Assembly: GCA_027625915.1 (NCBI GenBank)
Contig: JANTQA010000070.1
Location: 8,623,001 to 8,687,000, forward strand
Origin: Anaeramoeba flamelloides
Lineage: Eukaryota > Metamonada > Anaeramoebidae
DNA: 64,000 nt
Reading direction: 5' to 3'
In this document: positions 46,641 through 59,405 of the stretch, piece after piece
How positions within the stretch are numbered: position 1 is the first letter of the stretch
Layout of the letters: every line of letters starts with the position of its first letter
Program-made: the position numbers and the translations under genes
Notes under the pieces: model-generated
The model's database searches: none
Told to the model about the DNA's origin: nothing
Seen by the model: only the letters and a program-made list of their open reading frames with translations

Positions 46641-48863
46641 AACTAAACTATTTTTCAAAATTTTTGACTCACTTTATAATGTTAATTGAAGTTGTTTTGA
46701 GGGTTTATTTCAGATTCTTATCAAAAAAATATTTTCAAATTTTTGGATGAGAATCATTTTTTCTAATTTTGCAAATTTTAGTTTTGCTTTTTTTTTGATT
46801 TCTTTTGATTTTTCTTTTTCTTTTTCTTTTTCTTTTTTTTTGATTTCTTTTTTTTTCTTTTTTTTTTTTTTCTAAAAAAAAAGATCATCTGGAAAAAAAA
46901 AAGATCTTCAAAAAGACAAATTATCACTCTGAAAATTGTGACTATGTAGTGTCTTTGAAAATGAATTTCTTTATTCATAAAAAATCTTGTTGTTAAACTT
47001 TTTTTCAGTTAAAGTTCAGTAAGAAAAAATCCGTAATGCTCATTTCAAAAATTGTGAAACACTTTTTTTTAGTTTTTGGTTTTATTTTTTTTTAATTTTT
47101 AATATATCAGGCTTTTATACATTTAGAATGACTTAAAAGTGAATTACCAATCAGATTTAGTTATTAATTGTTCTTGAATACTAAAGGATAATTTTTTTTT
47201 TTTGAATTTATTATTTCAGGTGAGTCACAATTTTTGAAAAAGAGTTTATTTGGGAAGTGACATTTGATTTCTTTAAAGTTGAAAAATGTATCTTCATATC
47301 ATGGTTCAATTGTTTCCTTGATAAATAATTACTCTCTGACCTTATGGTAAATATATATATATATATAAGAGTAACTAATAATTAAATGAATTTATTTTCT
47401 CAACAGTAATGCTCGGATAACAGCAAAATAGATTTAAAAAGTATGGTAAACCCAATTATTTGTTTGTCAAGTTGCAAAAGTTTAACAGAAAAATCAGTTT
47501 ATTCAGAGGCCAATCTTAAAAGGAAGAAAAAAATAAAAAAAAAATGTGAGAAATTTTTGTTTTTTGTTCTTTATGTATTTCTTTGCATCTTTTTGAATAA
47601 AATTAATCTGTTTTACTTTTTTTTTATGTGTTAAATATGTTGTTAATTTCCTCAAGTTTTTTTTTTTGTAATAAGTTTAATTCCTTTCTATTTCTTCTGT
47701 TTTGAGAAATAATTCGTAGTTTATTCTTGATCTTTCAAAAGATCTCTTTTATTACTTTTTTTTTTTAAATTTTGAAATTAAATTTTAATTTAATTTTTGG
47801 GAAAATAAAATTTTTAATAGAGTAAAGTTTAAAAAAATCTCTGATCAAAATATAAATCAATAATATTTGTATGGTATTTTTTTTTCCGGTAATATTGTTC
47901 TTTTCTTCTGTTATTTCACAATTTTTTATTGGTTTAGCATGGGAAAGAAAAGATTAAATTGACTTTGATTAAGGCAATATTTACTTATACCCCCATTAAA
48001 CATTCTCTCGGGTCATAAAAAAAAATTTATATATACACATTGTAGCACTAATAAATATATCATTTGATACATTTAACTTAAAAATAATCTTAAAAAATAA
48101 GACTATTAAACTGATTATATTATTTATACATCAATATAAAATTATTACTGGATCTAATTGATCTAAATCAAATTAATAATGTTTAATTATTTTAAAAGTT
48201 AAATTATTATTATTATTCCAAACTTTTCTGTGTAATTTCTTGATATAACCAATCCAATAAAGATTAATTTTGGTTAACTTTTATTAAAAACAATAATATT
48301 AAAACAGTATTATATTATTATAATTATTATTTTGAAGGGGTATTAGATTCCTCTAACAGTTGTTTGCTTTTTCTTTTTTTTTTAATTTAAAAGAATTAAG
48401 TAAGTTCTTGATTTTTCTCGATTCTTTTAAATTACAAAAACTTAGGTACATTACTAATTTCCAAATTTTGTTAATAAATTTCGATTAAGAATCATAATTT
48501 TCTTTAGCGTTTAACAGTGATAAAACAGATAATGAGTCTTTATTTAGAATACTTTCAAGGATATTATTCTATTTATTTTTTTATTATTTGTGTTTATTTT
48601 GAACGAATTTTTTGATCAAAATTATTCGTATATCATTTTCATAGGATAAACAGTTCATTAAAAAAAAATAAATAATAGCTTCATCGATTTCTGATTTATG
48701 CATTTTTTTTTGGATAGATTTGTGAATTTTCTTAGTTTTGAAATGAAAGTAGATCGCTTCGATTTTAAATATTTTTTCTTCTGAGGTTTTTATTTTGAAA
48801 AAATTACAGAAAATTTCATAAATTCTCTTTTTATTTCTAAAATTTAACAAAAATGTGTAGTTA

Positions 48864-49003
48864 GGTTTTCCAGATTATAAAAGAATAGAGAAAAAAATTG
48901 ATTTTACTCTATTCTTTTGAATTCTGGAAAAGTTTTGTTAGGTTTTTTTGAGTTTTCTGTTTATTTGGACAATCAATAGATTTCTGAAATTAAAAAAAAA
49001 ACC
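48864..49003. repeat. Tandem-hairpin family, short copy (two hairpins)
   Basis: Hairpin type B at 48864-48931 (GGTTTTCCAGA...AAAAGAATAGAG paired with CTCTATTCTTTTGAATTCTGG) is followed by type A at 48941-49003 (GGTTTTTTTGAG...TTAAAAAAAAAACC). The spacer after it reads GAGGAACTCTACGGCAATCC, the same sort of spacer as in the arrays at 59 and 62-63 kb. Confidence 0.75.
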
Positions 49004-49619
49004 GAGGAACTCTACGGCAATCCACAGTATTCGGCAGAATTTTACGACATGGCTCTTTATTTATGTTATTGGTATTATAATGATAATTTTTTAAGTAAAT
49101 TTGAATTTATATCCAGAAGTATTTATTATTAATTTTACTCTAAATTGATTTAGAATTGTATTTAGTAATTTTTAGTTTTCTATTTCCCAATTAATATTTT
49201 CATTATCTTTTTTTGAAAAATTTAAATTTTTGGATGAAATACGTTTAAAACACAAAATCTCTAATTTTTTGTGGTTTGGTCTTCTTTAGTGTATTTATAG
49301 AATGTCTTGATCAAGTTTAGGTTCATTTTTGTAAATTATTCTTTAAGTATTTATGTTAATTTTTAATAATTTGTGACTTTTTTATTTATCCAAACATCAA
49401 TGAAGTGAAAATCTTTCTGAGTTATCTTCAATATAATTAATTTTTAAAATAACTTGATAATTCATATTTATTTAAATATTGGTTGTTTTATTCCATTATC
49501 TAATTTTTGATTGTTAAAAATCATTTTTATTTTCTTGAAAGCAATATTTTACTTTTTTTAAAATAAATTCAAATAAACATATATTTTTTTTTTTTCAGTT
49601 ATTTTTTTTTAATTTGATT

Positions 49620-49835
49620 TTAAGGTTTTATCACTATTTGGATACATTCTAAATCCTTATATAATTTAATAAATTATTAATATTTTTTTGTCAATTTCTA
49701 ATATTGGACTTTGGATTATCAAAATTAAGTCATCTGCAAACGTTTGAACATTTTGAACTAAATATTTTAATTTTATAATTGAAAATGGCTGATAGATACA
49801 AATGTTGTATGTGGTGGGGAACCCTTGATAAACTT
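49620..49835 (-). pseudogene. LINE (non-LTR) reverse transcriptase remnant
   Basis: The minus strand codes VYQGFPTTYNICIYQP, then, after about 17 residues, VQTFADDLILIIQSPILEI. This is the QG-P and FADD catalytic block of non-LTR reverse transcriptases at about the right spacing. A one-base shift downstream gives GFRMYPNSDKTLKSN, like the next LINE motif (GLKINPNKTK). No full frame, endonuclease or poly-A end could be traced. It is a decayed fragment. Family C copy 2 lies just 5' of it in minus sense. Confidence 0.6.
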
Positions 49836-50041
49836 TATTCCTTCTTGTTAAGAATAAATTTTTGGATGTTATTTTTATTTTTATTTTTATTTATTTTGAA
49901 TATATTTATAGGGTTTATAATCAACTAATAGATGACTAATAATATCAAAAAAAAATTATAATATCAATTGTCACAATTAAAAGTTCTTTATATTTAAATT
50001 TATTTTACAATTTTTGTTGTTTCAAATAATAAAATAAAAAT

Positions 50042-50926
50042 CAAAATTTTCAACAGTGGACAAATGGTATAAACAATCACAATAATAACATTTCTTTCAA
50101 ATTGAAAATAATTTTAAGATTGATGAAATATGAAAATCATTTTTTCATCTTTTAGTGTTTGTTTTGATTTCTTTTTTAGAATACTTGGAACTTGTTTTGT
50201 TTCGATTGGAATGTTTTTTTCAACCAAAGTGTGGTTAATTTAAAGTTAAGTTGTTAAAAATAGAAAAAATTGAATTAAATTATTTGATTTTATCTAACCA
50301 TTGATTGATCAATATTCCTAATAGAAAGTAAAAAAATTTACCAATTAGTTTTTTAATTGGGATTAAGGAGCTCAAGACAAAATAAAACTCGTCAACAAAT
50401 TCACTTAAACCAGAAAATTACATGTCTCTCACCACAATTATTTTAAATTTATTTATTTTTTCTGCTCTTCATTCTTTTCTTTCTAACATTTTTCCCGATA
50501 TCTTCATTTTTTATTGTTTCTTTTCTTTTCTTTTTTTTTAGAAAACTAAATTAAGATTCAAATACTTCTGGTGACTGTATCTGTTTAGATACTTGTTGAA
50601 TTAGAAGTCTCAAATCAAGAGACTTCAAAATTCTCTCTTTAACGGATAATATGAGGTTTTATCTAACCCTTAACAATAAATCCAATTGATTTTTTTATTT
50701 TGCACTCTCCAAAATTTTTAAAAAACCGATAATTTATTTGTATTGGGAATTTTTTTTTTTTTTTTTAGTTTTTTGGGTATGGTAATTTATTAATAATTGT
50801 TTACATTCCAATTAGTAAATGGTTCTAATTTGTTATTTCTTCTCGGATTGATTAAATAAGATTTTTTTTAACAAATAGAATTTTGGTAGGCAAAAATTTT
50901 TTAATTGGGATTTATATTTATTACTA
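50042..50926 (+). repeat. Dispersed repeat family C, copy 2 with extra 330 bp
   Basis: Two blocks (50042-50345 and about 50690-50926) align with 18335-18872. The roughly 330 bases between them are absent from copy 1. They include ACATGTCTCTCAC, which resembles TATATGTCTCTCAC just beyond copy 1 (about 18980). So the middle part may be rearranged element sequence rather than a foreign insert. Confidence 0.75.
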
Positions 50927-51685
50927 CTCCCCTTGCCTCGTATTTTTTTTTTAAAGTCAAATCAAAGAATCTCATCTTGTATTCCAAAAATCTTGAATCA
51001 GTTTATAGATAAATTTTAAGAAAAAATCTTGGTAAAGTATTATTAATTGATTTTGGTCTATTTTTTAAACAAATTCCTTCATACCCTAAATTTGGGGAGA
51101 ACTAAAGTATTTTTTTCTTTAATAAAAGTAAGTATTTCTTCACTTGGATTATTAATCCAATGTAAAAATATTTTTTGGGATTTTTTAAAAAAAAAGAACA
51201 TATATTCTTTTTCATTCATTTTTATTTGTGTCTAATTTATAGAATTTTAGAAAAACCTTGATCTGATTTATTTTTTTGATATTTTATTAAATCGTAAATC
51301 TTTTCTAATGAAAAAATTTCCTAAAATATCATTATATTTAGAAATCAATTTTTTCATAAATCACTTGAATAAAATTAACTTTTTCAAACAATTAAAATGA
51401 AATAATTTTGCAAGAAAAAAAAAAAAGAAAACAATAAAAAATAAAAAAAGCTTTTATATTCATGATATAAATCATTATTATAATTTAATTTTTAAAAAAA
51501 AATAAAAAATTAAACATATTAATGCATAAATTTATAGATATAGATAAAGATAAAGATAGGTGAGTTGATAAATAAATCGTTTAGTAGATATATTAATATT
51601 AATTTATTTTTCAACAAATAATAATAATTTGAAATACACATTTTTAATAAAAAAAAAAAATAATAAAAAAAAAACAAATTTTGTT

Positions 51686-52687
51686 TTAATTTTCATTATT
51701 TTCGTTTATTGATAATAAATTCGAAATATAATAACCAATTTCAGATTTCAAATTCAAGCCATAATATTCTATAGCGTCAAAAAGTTCTTGAGCTATTTCT
51801 AAAGATTTTATATGTGCGGTATTGTTTGTATAAAAGAATTCAATTAAAGCTTTGACTGATTCAAAGGATTTTTGAGAATAATCCTTCACGGAGGCGATAT
51901 TTGTATTAACGTAATTAAACATTCCGCGATAAAGTTCACTTCTCATTATTAAGACCCATTTGTGCACAAATATTTTTTCATTTTTGACTAATATTATAAA
52001 ATCGGTTGTTGTTTGATCTTGGAAAAGTTTCCCGATGTCTGTTGATAATAGTGTCGAATTATTAACAGACAGGTTATTTTGGAAAAAGTTATTTTTCTGG
52101 TTGGGGGTTATGATTTTGTCATCGTCAATAATTTTTTTTGAAATAAGATCTAATTCTTGATAATCATTGTCAGTTAAATTTTTAAAATCAAGCTTGCCCG
52201 TATAACACCACAAAATAATGTTATTGATGATATATTTTTTCCTTCCAGACAAAACATTTTTGATTATCTGTGGGTTGGTGCCATAAAACCTGGCCGATAA
52301 TAACGAAGAATGTGCCTCTATTTTGGCTTTTTCTTTGGATATGACAAACCAATCACATAAATTTCTATTTAAATAAATGTTTTTTAGATCTTTTTCTAAT
52401 GTTGTGTGTTTAATTTTAAATTCCCATACATCTAAGAGATATTCACCCAAATACCCCCCAATATAGTAAAGACTATTATCAACCATAGTAACTTTGCCTC
52501 GAATTCTTCCACTAAAGACATCTTTTTTGTTTGTACTCATTTTATCTAAGAAGACTTCTTGCCATGTTTTTGTTTGGAAATCAAAAATCCAAAAATCATC
52601 AAAAAATAGAAAATTGTCATAATTGTATCCGCTAATTAAGATCATTTTGTTTTCCCACATGACAGCGCTGTGTCCCATTCTTTTACC

Positions 52688-52727
<40 letters not shown>

Positions 52728-54449
52728 TATTCGTTTCATTATTCCATTTTTTTTATTTTGTTGACTTAGATTATTAGAATTATTATTATTATTATTATCA
52801 TCAATGCTACTTTCACTATCACTAGTAAATGGTGTACCTATGTCTGTATCTGTGTCTGTGCTACTTCCACTGTCACTGTCACTATCACTGTCAATATTTC
52901 TTTCGTTTTTACTATTATTACTATTATCCATCATATTTTCATAAATATCCAAAAAGTTCATCAGATATTGATTACTATTATTATTGTTGTTGTTCTGATT
53001 ATTATTATTGTTATTATTGTTGTTGTTGTTGTTGTTGTTATCAATAATACTATCACTAAAATAATTTTGTAAATAATTTTCAGAATCACTGGAAGTATCT
53101 TGGTTATTTCTCCTTTTTCTTTTTTTTTTGTTATGATTTTTAGTCTTTTTCTCTTTCTTTTTCTCTTCTTCTTTTTCCTTCTTCTTTCTGTTCCCCTTGT
53201 CCTTTTCTTTTTCCTTTTCCTTTTCTTTTTCCTTTTCTTTTGTTTTGTATTTTTTTGTTTCTAAATATGTATCTGTATCTGTGTCGAGGTCTGTATCTGT
53301 GTCTGTACCTGTGTTTGTTTCTAGGTCTAAAAAGGAATCGTTATTTGATTTATTCTGAACATTTTTCTCAATATTATTTTCTGAATTGTTGTTTATTTCA
53401 TTTTCATTATCTGTATTCATTTGTAAGTCATTGTTTTCAATTCCAAAATCTGAATCCAATGGCTTTTCTAACTTATTTTGATTTGTGTTTGTGGTTTTTT
53501 TTTTTGTTTTAATAATTGGAATTTTGGTCTCTGTTTTTGGTTCAGTTGTCATTTTTTTTTTACTCTTGTTATTCTTTCTTTTACTTTGGATTGAAGATTC
53601 TTTCGTATTTAAATTTTGACTTTTTTTATAATGCCTATTAATTTTTTTCCATTTCATTTTCTTGATTGAAAAAATCCAAACATCATTTAAAATTTTGTCT
53701 TCGTTCTGTGATCCACCAAAGGCTATCAATTTGTTTCGGTAGCCACACAAGCTTAGGGAAGACACATGATATTTAAACCCACTATTATCGGTTGGGATCA
53801 ACAGATCCCATTTATTTGTGAAAGGGTCGTATACCGTTATGGAGTTAGGTGGCCTTTTCAGGATGGTATTTTTTTGGTTTTTCTTGGCCTCTTCGTTATT
53901 ATTCAGAATGTTGTCCACCAACTGTTTTTCTAATGAGGAATAGGTTCCAGACAAAAGCAAGGATGCAAATTGTTGGTACTGCTGGAATTCCTGTAAGTTT
54001 TCAATGTTCCCAATTTCCTCGCCTCCAACGATCCAGAGCTTTTTATTCATCCAAACTGCAGAGTGATCAACAAACACAAATGGCGGGTTTTGTTTTTTCT
54101 CCCACGTTTGCTCATGGAAGTCGTAAACATACAGCGTCTGTAATGGGAAATGGGTTTCGTTGATCCCGCCCAGTAAAAAGGCCTTGCCAAGCTCTGGAGA
54201 CAAAGTAAACGAACACGCGGAGCAGCGTGGCGGTGCGTCGCCCTTCGTGTTAATCAGTTTCCAATGATTTGTTTTGGGATTAAAAGAATGGAGTGTGTTT
54301 GTTCGGCATATTTCTTCAACTCTCCCACCAAACATATAAATTAAATTGTTATATGTAATTAAACAGTGGTTAGACCTTGGCATTGGTAAACTCGGTTCAG
54401 AGGTTACTTTGTCAAGAAATTTACTTTTTATTTTGCGTTGGAAATTCAT
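51686..54449 (-). CDS. Kelch-repeat protein with C-terminal BTB domains (LZTR1-like layout)
   Basis: Two frames, 54449-52683 and 52678-51686, form one gene of about 920 residues. The first ends in a Lys run coded by 31 A, and the second picks up with WPGKRMGHSAVMW, a complete kelch blade one base out of frame. Kelch blades lie at residues about 20-290 (PMPRSNHCLI...YMFGG, RCSACSF...FLLGG, DHSAVW...WIVGGEE, KLIAFGG). A roughly 280-residue Lys/Asn/Asp/Ser-rich insert follows, then two more blades (LISGYN, LYYIGGY). The end carries a degenerate BTB (EAHSSLLSARF, NNIILWCYTGKLDF) and a clear one (DFIILVKNEKIFVHKWVLIM). Kelch plus two BTBs is the layout of LZTR1, a Cullin-3 adaptor that acts on Ras-family GTPases. 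That role here is inference. The start ATG at 54449 is just before the first blade. Confidence 0.85.
52694..52724 (-). repeat. 31-nt homopolymer at the kelch-BTB frame break
   Basis: A T run on the plus strand, read as A31 in the gene and coding Lys. The two parts of the kelch-BTB gene differ by one base in frame exactly here, so a run length changed by one would merge them into a single frame. Confidence 0.9.
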
Positions 54450-55019
54450 CGTTTTAAAATTTTGATTTTGGTTTTTGTTTTTTGGTTTTGTTTTTTGTTT
54501 TTTCTAAAAAAAAAATAAAATAATTGATCGAAAGGAGAAACAAAAAATGAGAGTTATGTTCATCCCTAAAAAACTTTTCTAAGAAGAATTATTTAATTAC
54601 TGTTTAAAGAGTTTGAAAATATCAATATCCTTCTTTAAATTGTGAAAACTTGAGACATCTCGGCTAAATTTTGAAAAAGGAATCCCAACTTTTTTTACTT
54701 TTATCTTTACGATTAAAGAAATGTAAGACTAAAAAAATGGAGTGTTATCGAATGTGAAAGCACTTTTTGTTTGTTGGAAATTTGGTCTGTGATTCATCCT
54801 TTTTTTAATGACGAATTTTGGTTATTTTTTTATTTAGTTTTGTTGTTTAGCTTGCCTTTTTTCAAATTTTTGTCTGCTTTGACAATAATTTCTTTTTTGG
54901 TTGGTGTTCAACCAATTTGTTCTTTTTTGCTCGTCAAAATATTGAACGTTGGTACATTGTTCGACATACAAAAGACAGCACACAAACCACTGGTATTTCG
55001 AAGATGTTTTATATTTAAG

Positions 55020-55570
55020 GTTGACTATCCCTTGAAATTTGAAAAAAGATTATCTCGTATTGGGTGTGGCGGCTGGTTATTTTGGTTATTGACTGTTCGA
55101 TCTTCAACTTGGTTTGTATTTTTATAGTGGTTCAAAATGTAATCTATGTCAATTTCCTTTGTTTTTTTTCTGAAATCAGAATTGAAGAGTATCAGAATAA
55201 TTGATTGGTGGGTATTTTATAATTTAATTTTGTTATGTGGGTTGTTGGTTGGAACTTTTAATTTGGTTTAATTTTATTTGGAACTTTTTAAAAAATTATT
55301 TTTTTTAAGTAATTTTGTTGTAAGAAAAATAATTATTTCAATTGACAACCCACAAACCGGGTTTTTTTTTCTTAGATTCTAGTCTATTACTTTTAGACAT
55401 ATAAAATCGGGTTTTGGGAAAAAAAATAAATTACTTTTTGAAACACTATTAAAATTCAAACGGGGTTGAAGATCGATGAACCAATAGCCAAAATCACAAG
55501 TCGCCACACTCAATACAAGGAAATCTTTTTTCAAAACCCAGGAAAAGTAAACTGTAAAGGGCTTGCAAGT
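55020..55570. mobile_element. Foldback element, long inverted arms
   Basis: The arm at about 55020-55245 pairs with about 55340-55570. Shared on reverse complement are TTTGAAAAAAGAT, TCGTATTGGGTGTGGCG against TTGTATTGAGTGTGGCG, ATTTTGGCTATTG or ATTTTGGTTATTG, CGATCTTCAAC, TTATAGTGGTTCAAAA against TAATAGTGTTTCAAAA, and GTGGGTTGT. The loop is under 100 bp. Both arms also read similarly as protein (FEKRLSRIGCGGWLFWLL against FEKRFPCIECGD), so a coding segment may have been duplicated head to head. Ends and target duplication are not resolved. Confidence 0.75.
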
Positions 55571-58500
55571 ATTAGATATTGTGAAAATATTGACTATGAT
55601 CGATATTATTTGATTAAATTAAGTCAGAAAACTTTTGTTTTGACCTATGTTATAATGTATAGATTTTTAGAGAAAGTAAATATAAAAAAAAAATGCAATA
55701 TCCCGAAATACCCATATTCAGAGTTCATAAGCCCAACTTTGATATTAAACAATGTTTTTTTTTTTTTTTTGTTTCAATACAGTATTTTATTCTATATTCG
55801 ATAGTGTACTTAATGGAAAATCAATTTTGAATATTAATTCAATCAATTTTTGATTAAATTTTAAATATCGGTAAGAATTTGTTCATTTTTTTTTTTTTTA
55901 ATTTTCTTTTTATATAATCAAAATCATCTTTTTTTTTCTTAAGGGACTAATCTCAATTATTTTTTTTACTTAAATTTAATTGAAATTAAGAAAATTTTTT
56001 ACCAATTACTTAGATTTGAAACCCCATGTTTATTTCCAACATTAAATATATTTCTAGATAATAAATCTCTATTTAGAAATTAATTGGAAAAAAATAATAG
56101 AGACTAGTCCTTTAAAAGGAAAAATATATTTTAATTTACAAGTAGAAAAACTAGAGAAAAATTTTTTTATATTTGATTATAAATCAAAATATTCAACTAA
56201 TTAATCTATCTAGATAATAGTCCGTTTTCAAAACTCTATATAACTTCTAAAGGAAAAATCGTCTTTATTTTAAATCAATGTCTTTTATTTTTTCAATAAT
56301 AAAATATTTTTCATAAATTAGAGAATGTGATGGCATCTCTGCTAGGTCACCATAACATCTCAAAAATCACCATTATTTTTATCAAATCTTGATGTTCTAT
56401 AAAATTCTAAAAACAATAATATCACAATAATATGAAAAGTTGTAATATTATGTTAAAATATCGTAATAAAAATAATTTCAATGTATATTAGTTGATGTTT
56501 TTTATGTCTAGTTCAATAATATTTTTTTATATAGAATCTATTTTTATTACGATATTTTTTTAAAAAAAAAAATCTTTTACAAACCAATAAACAAAACTAG
56601 ATTCAATCAGGGATCAGATCCAGAGTTTTTATATTTTTTTTTGGTTGGTATTTGGGTTTATCATTTTGATCAAAAAATCTGAAAAGATGGTAAATAAATA
56701 GTTTATCGGTTAATTCTGATGTTATAAATTGCCCTAAATAATAAATCTTCCAAAAAAACACCCCAATAAGCATTATTTGAAGGGTGCTTTTTTATGTTAA
56801 AATATTTTTTTCTCTATATGTGGGGAATAAAAGGAGTTGTATAACTTTTCAAAAACTTTCACAACAGTCTAGTCACATTTTCATTAATTATTAAGATTAT
56901 TTCAAATTTTTTTTTTCTTATTCTTTTTCTCTTATATTAATTAAACGGGGAAAATAATTAGAGTTTTTAAGTTTTTATAAAAAACTGGGCTTTATGTGAA
57001 AAAAAGTTCGTTTTTTCCTCTATTGGGTTTTTTGTACATATGAAGGTAATAAATCTATTTTAAAAAAATATTTATTTTATATTCAAGTTTACTATTGGAA
57101 TTGGTGATTAGTCGTTTGATAAAATAATGTACAGGAGATTTTTTGTTTTCTAAAAAAAAATGAAAAAAAAAGATTTTTTTTTTATCGACTAAAAAAAAAT
57201 ACATGACTTTACTCAATATTTGATTATTCCATATCTTCACAACACTTAAAGACACTTCACCTTCTTTTAACCATTTTCTAACGTTTTTAAAGTGGTGAGA
57301 AGTGTTCAGAAAGTGTTTTTTTTTATAAAATTCAATTTTCTTTTTTTTAAGGTGCTTTCAAAAAAAAAAAATTTTTCTTTTTTTCGCGATAATTATTTTA
57401 TCTTTGTAATATGAAATATGGCGATTTTATGATTTTTGTGATAAAGTCGAATCGATCACAATTATTTGAATATTATCGTGATTTAATTGTTAATATGGTG
57501 ATAATTGATTTTATCATCAAAACATCTATAATATAAACTATAAAAAGTTTATTCCGCTTAAAATAAAATCAATCATTTGTATTATTACATTTTTTCTGGT
57601 TATAATTGTGTTTTGGTTCTCACAGATTTGTAAGTGTGGTTGATTTTCTTAAAAAGAGGTTTTTATTTTCTTTGTGTCTTTTCTTTGATATATTATTCCT
57701 AAAATTATATTTTTATTGGGTAATATAGAGGAAATTCTTATTTGTAAAATATTTTTCTTTAATTTAATATAAATTCAACATAATAAAAACCTTCTGTAAT
57801 TTAAAATAAATCAAATTTTTTTTAATCAATCATAATGATTCCTATTTTATAATTTAATATCAAAATTTGATTTTTATTTTGATTTATTTTCATTTTTAAA
57901 TTTAAAGATTTTGGATAGTTTACTTGGGATATTTAGCAAAGAGACGAAATTTAGCGATTTAGAATATTTAAAAAAATTCTTAATTTGGGTGATTAATGGA
58001 CAAATGCAAATTTATAGATTTATTGGTCAACTGGGCATATATTTTCCAATTTTCATTTATATTATCTCTAGATAAAAAAACAATTAGTGATTTTATTTCT
58101 TTACAATTTACAGGTTTTATATTTGACAATTAATTAATTCCTTCAATGATTGGATAAAATTTTATATTATTTTTCAAAAAACAATATTGTTAATCAATAT
58201 TTTTATTGTAGATTATATTAAATAAAAAAAATACTAATTTAAATTAATATGAAATAATTTTCGGTATTCGTAAAGCCATACAATAAAATTAGGAGAAAAA
58301 AATTAATAAGGTAGTGAAAATGATTGGATTGGGGTTTGTTGATTGTACCAAATGTTGTTGGAATGTCATTTTTTTCTACTTAAATATTCTGATTTATTTT
58401 ATATAATTGTCTTAATATATTAATTCACATAGCTCTGTTGAAAGGTTTTTTGATAAATCCAAAAATCTGAAAACTCAACACAGTAAAAAAACTTATTTAC

Positions 58501-58714
58501 AAATCACCGAAATCTTTGGAGATGAAAGTACAATAAAATAAACAAGACAAATAATTTTAAAAACTGGATTTTATTAATAAAATATTATTCAAGGTCATCA
58601 TCCTCTTTTATAGGATCACTTTCCATATTACACAGCACGATAATGAAATTTTTTTTTCAAAAACAAATTAATTATTTGCTAATTTTACACTTTTTAATAA
58701 CTGCAATTATAATT

Positions 58715-59405
58715 AACACTATTGGTTAATAAAAGATCTTGGATCAAAAAATTATTTTTAAATTTTATTTGTAATTTATGTTGAAAATTCAATTTTATAG
58801 GTTCTATTAATATTTTTTTAAAATTTAATAGTTAAAAACTAAAAAAAATTATTTTCATAGTTAAGAGGTCATTTTATTATATTTTAAAAGAATTTTAAAT
58901 CTGATGAATATCTTCTAAATAGGGAATCTATTATTTTGACTATTTAAGAATTATTTGTTCTTTTAAATTGAAAATAATTTTTTTCTTTGATTTTCCGTTA
59001 GGTTTTTTTTAATTTTTGTAATAAACAGAAAATTTTTGAAATTTTCGGTTTATTTCAAAAAGTAAAAAAAACCTAGGACACTTTTTGTTAGGTTTTCCAG
59101 AATTTAAAGTGAATTGATAAAAATCTTTGATTTTACTCTATTCTTTTGAATTATTTTTGATTAGGTTTTCTACGGCACTCGACGGCCCTCGATTACACTT
59201 CCGTTGGGTTTTTTTTAATTTGAGAAATAAACTTAAAAATTCAGAAATTTTCTTTTTATTTCTCAAATTAAAAAAACCAGCTGTTAGCTTTTTCAGAATT
59301 CAAATGTACAGAGAAAAATCTTTGATTTTTCGCAATTCTTTTGATAACTCAAAAAACCTGAGTCACTCTACAGCACTTGATGGCACTCTACGGAAACTTC
59401 CTTTA
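58715..59405 (+). repeat. Tandem-hairpin family, copy with leader and four hairpins
   Basis: The leader 58715-58990 matches 61905-62180 (AACACTATTGGTTAA, AAAAATTATTTTTAAA, GGTCATTT, AATTATTTATT or AATTATTTGTT). Hairpins follow: 59001-59073 (type A), 59091-59153 (type B, worn), 59207-59278 (type A, stem nearly perfect) and 59286-59357 (type B, worn). Spacers read CTACGGCACTCGACGGCC, ACACTTCCGTTGGG and CACTCTACAGCACTTGATGG. Confidence 0.8.

Larger units (their letters stand above)
46218..51685. other. 5.5-kb intergenic region with LINE remnant and repeats
   Basis: Lies between the ALFY-like gene and the convergent kelch-BTB gene. It holds family D copy 2 (46430-46640), a hairpin pair of the tandem-hairpin family (48864-49003), a reverse transcriptase remnant (49620-49835) and family C copy 2 (50042-50926). 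CT-rich and T-rich runs occur at about 46785-46875. A minus frame at 48584-48850 is protein-like but unidentified. Confidence 0.6.

Noticed and set aside
46778-46978. Minus-strand Lys-rich frame
   Set aside because: Simple reading of CTTTTT/TTTTTC repeats on the plus strand; no gene context.
54771-55804. Two plus-strand frames of about 115 residues as genes
   Set aside because: They coincide with the two arms of an inverted repeat, have no splice or family support, and are best read as element sequence.
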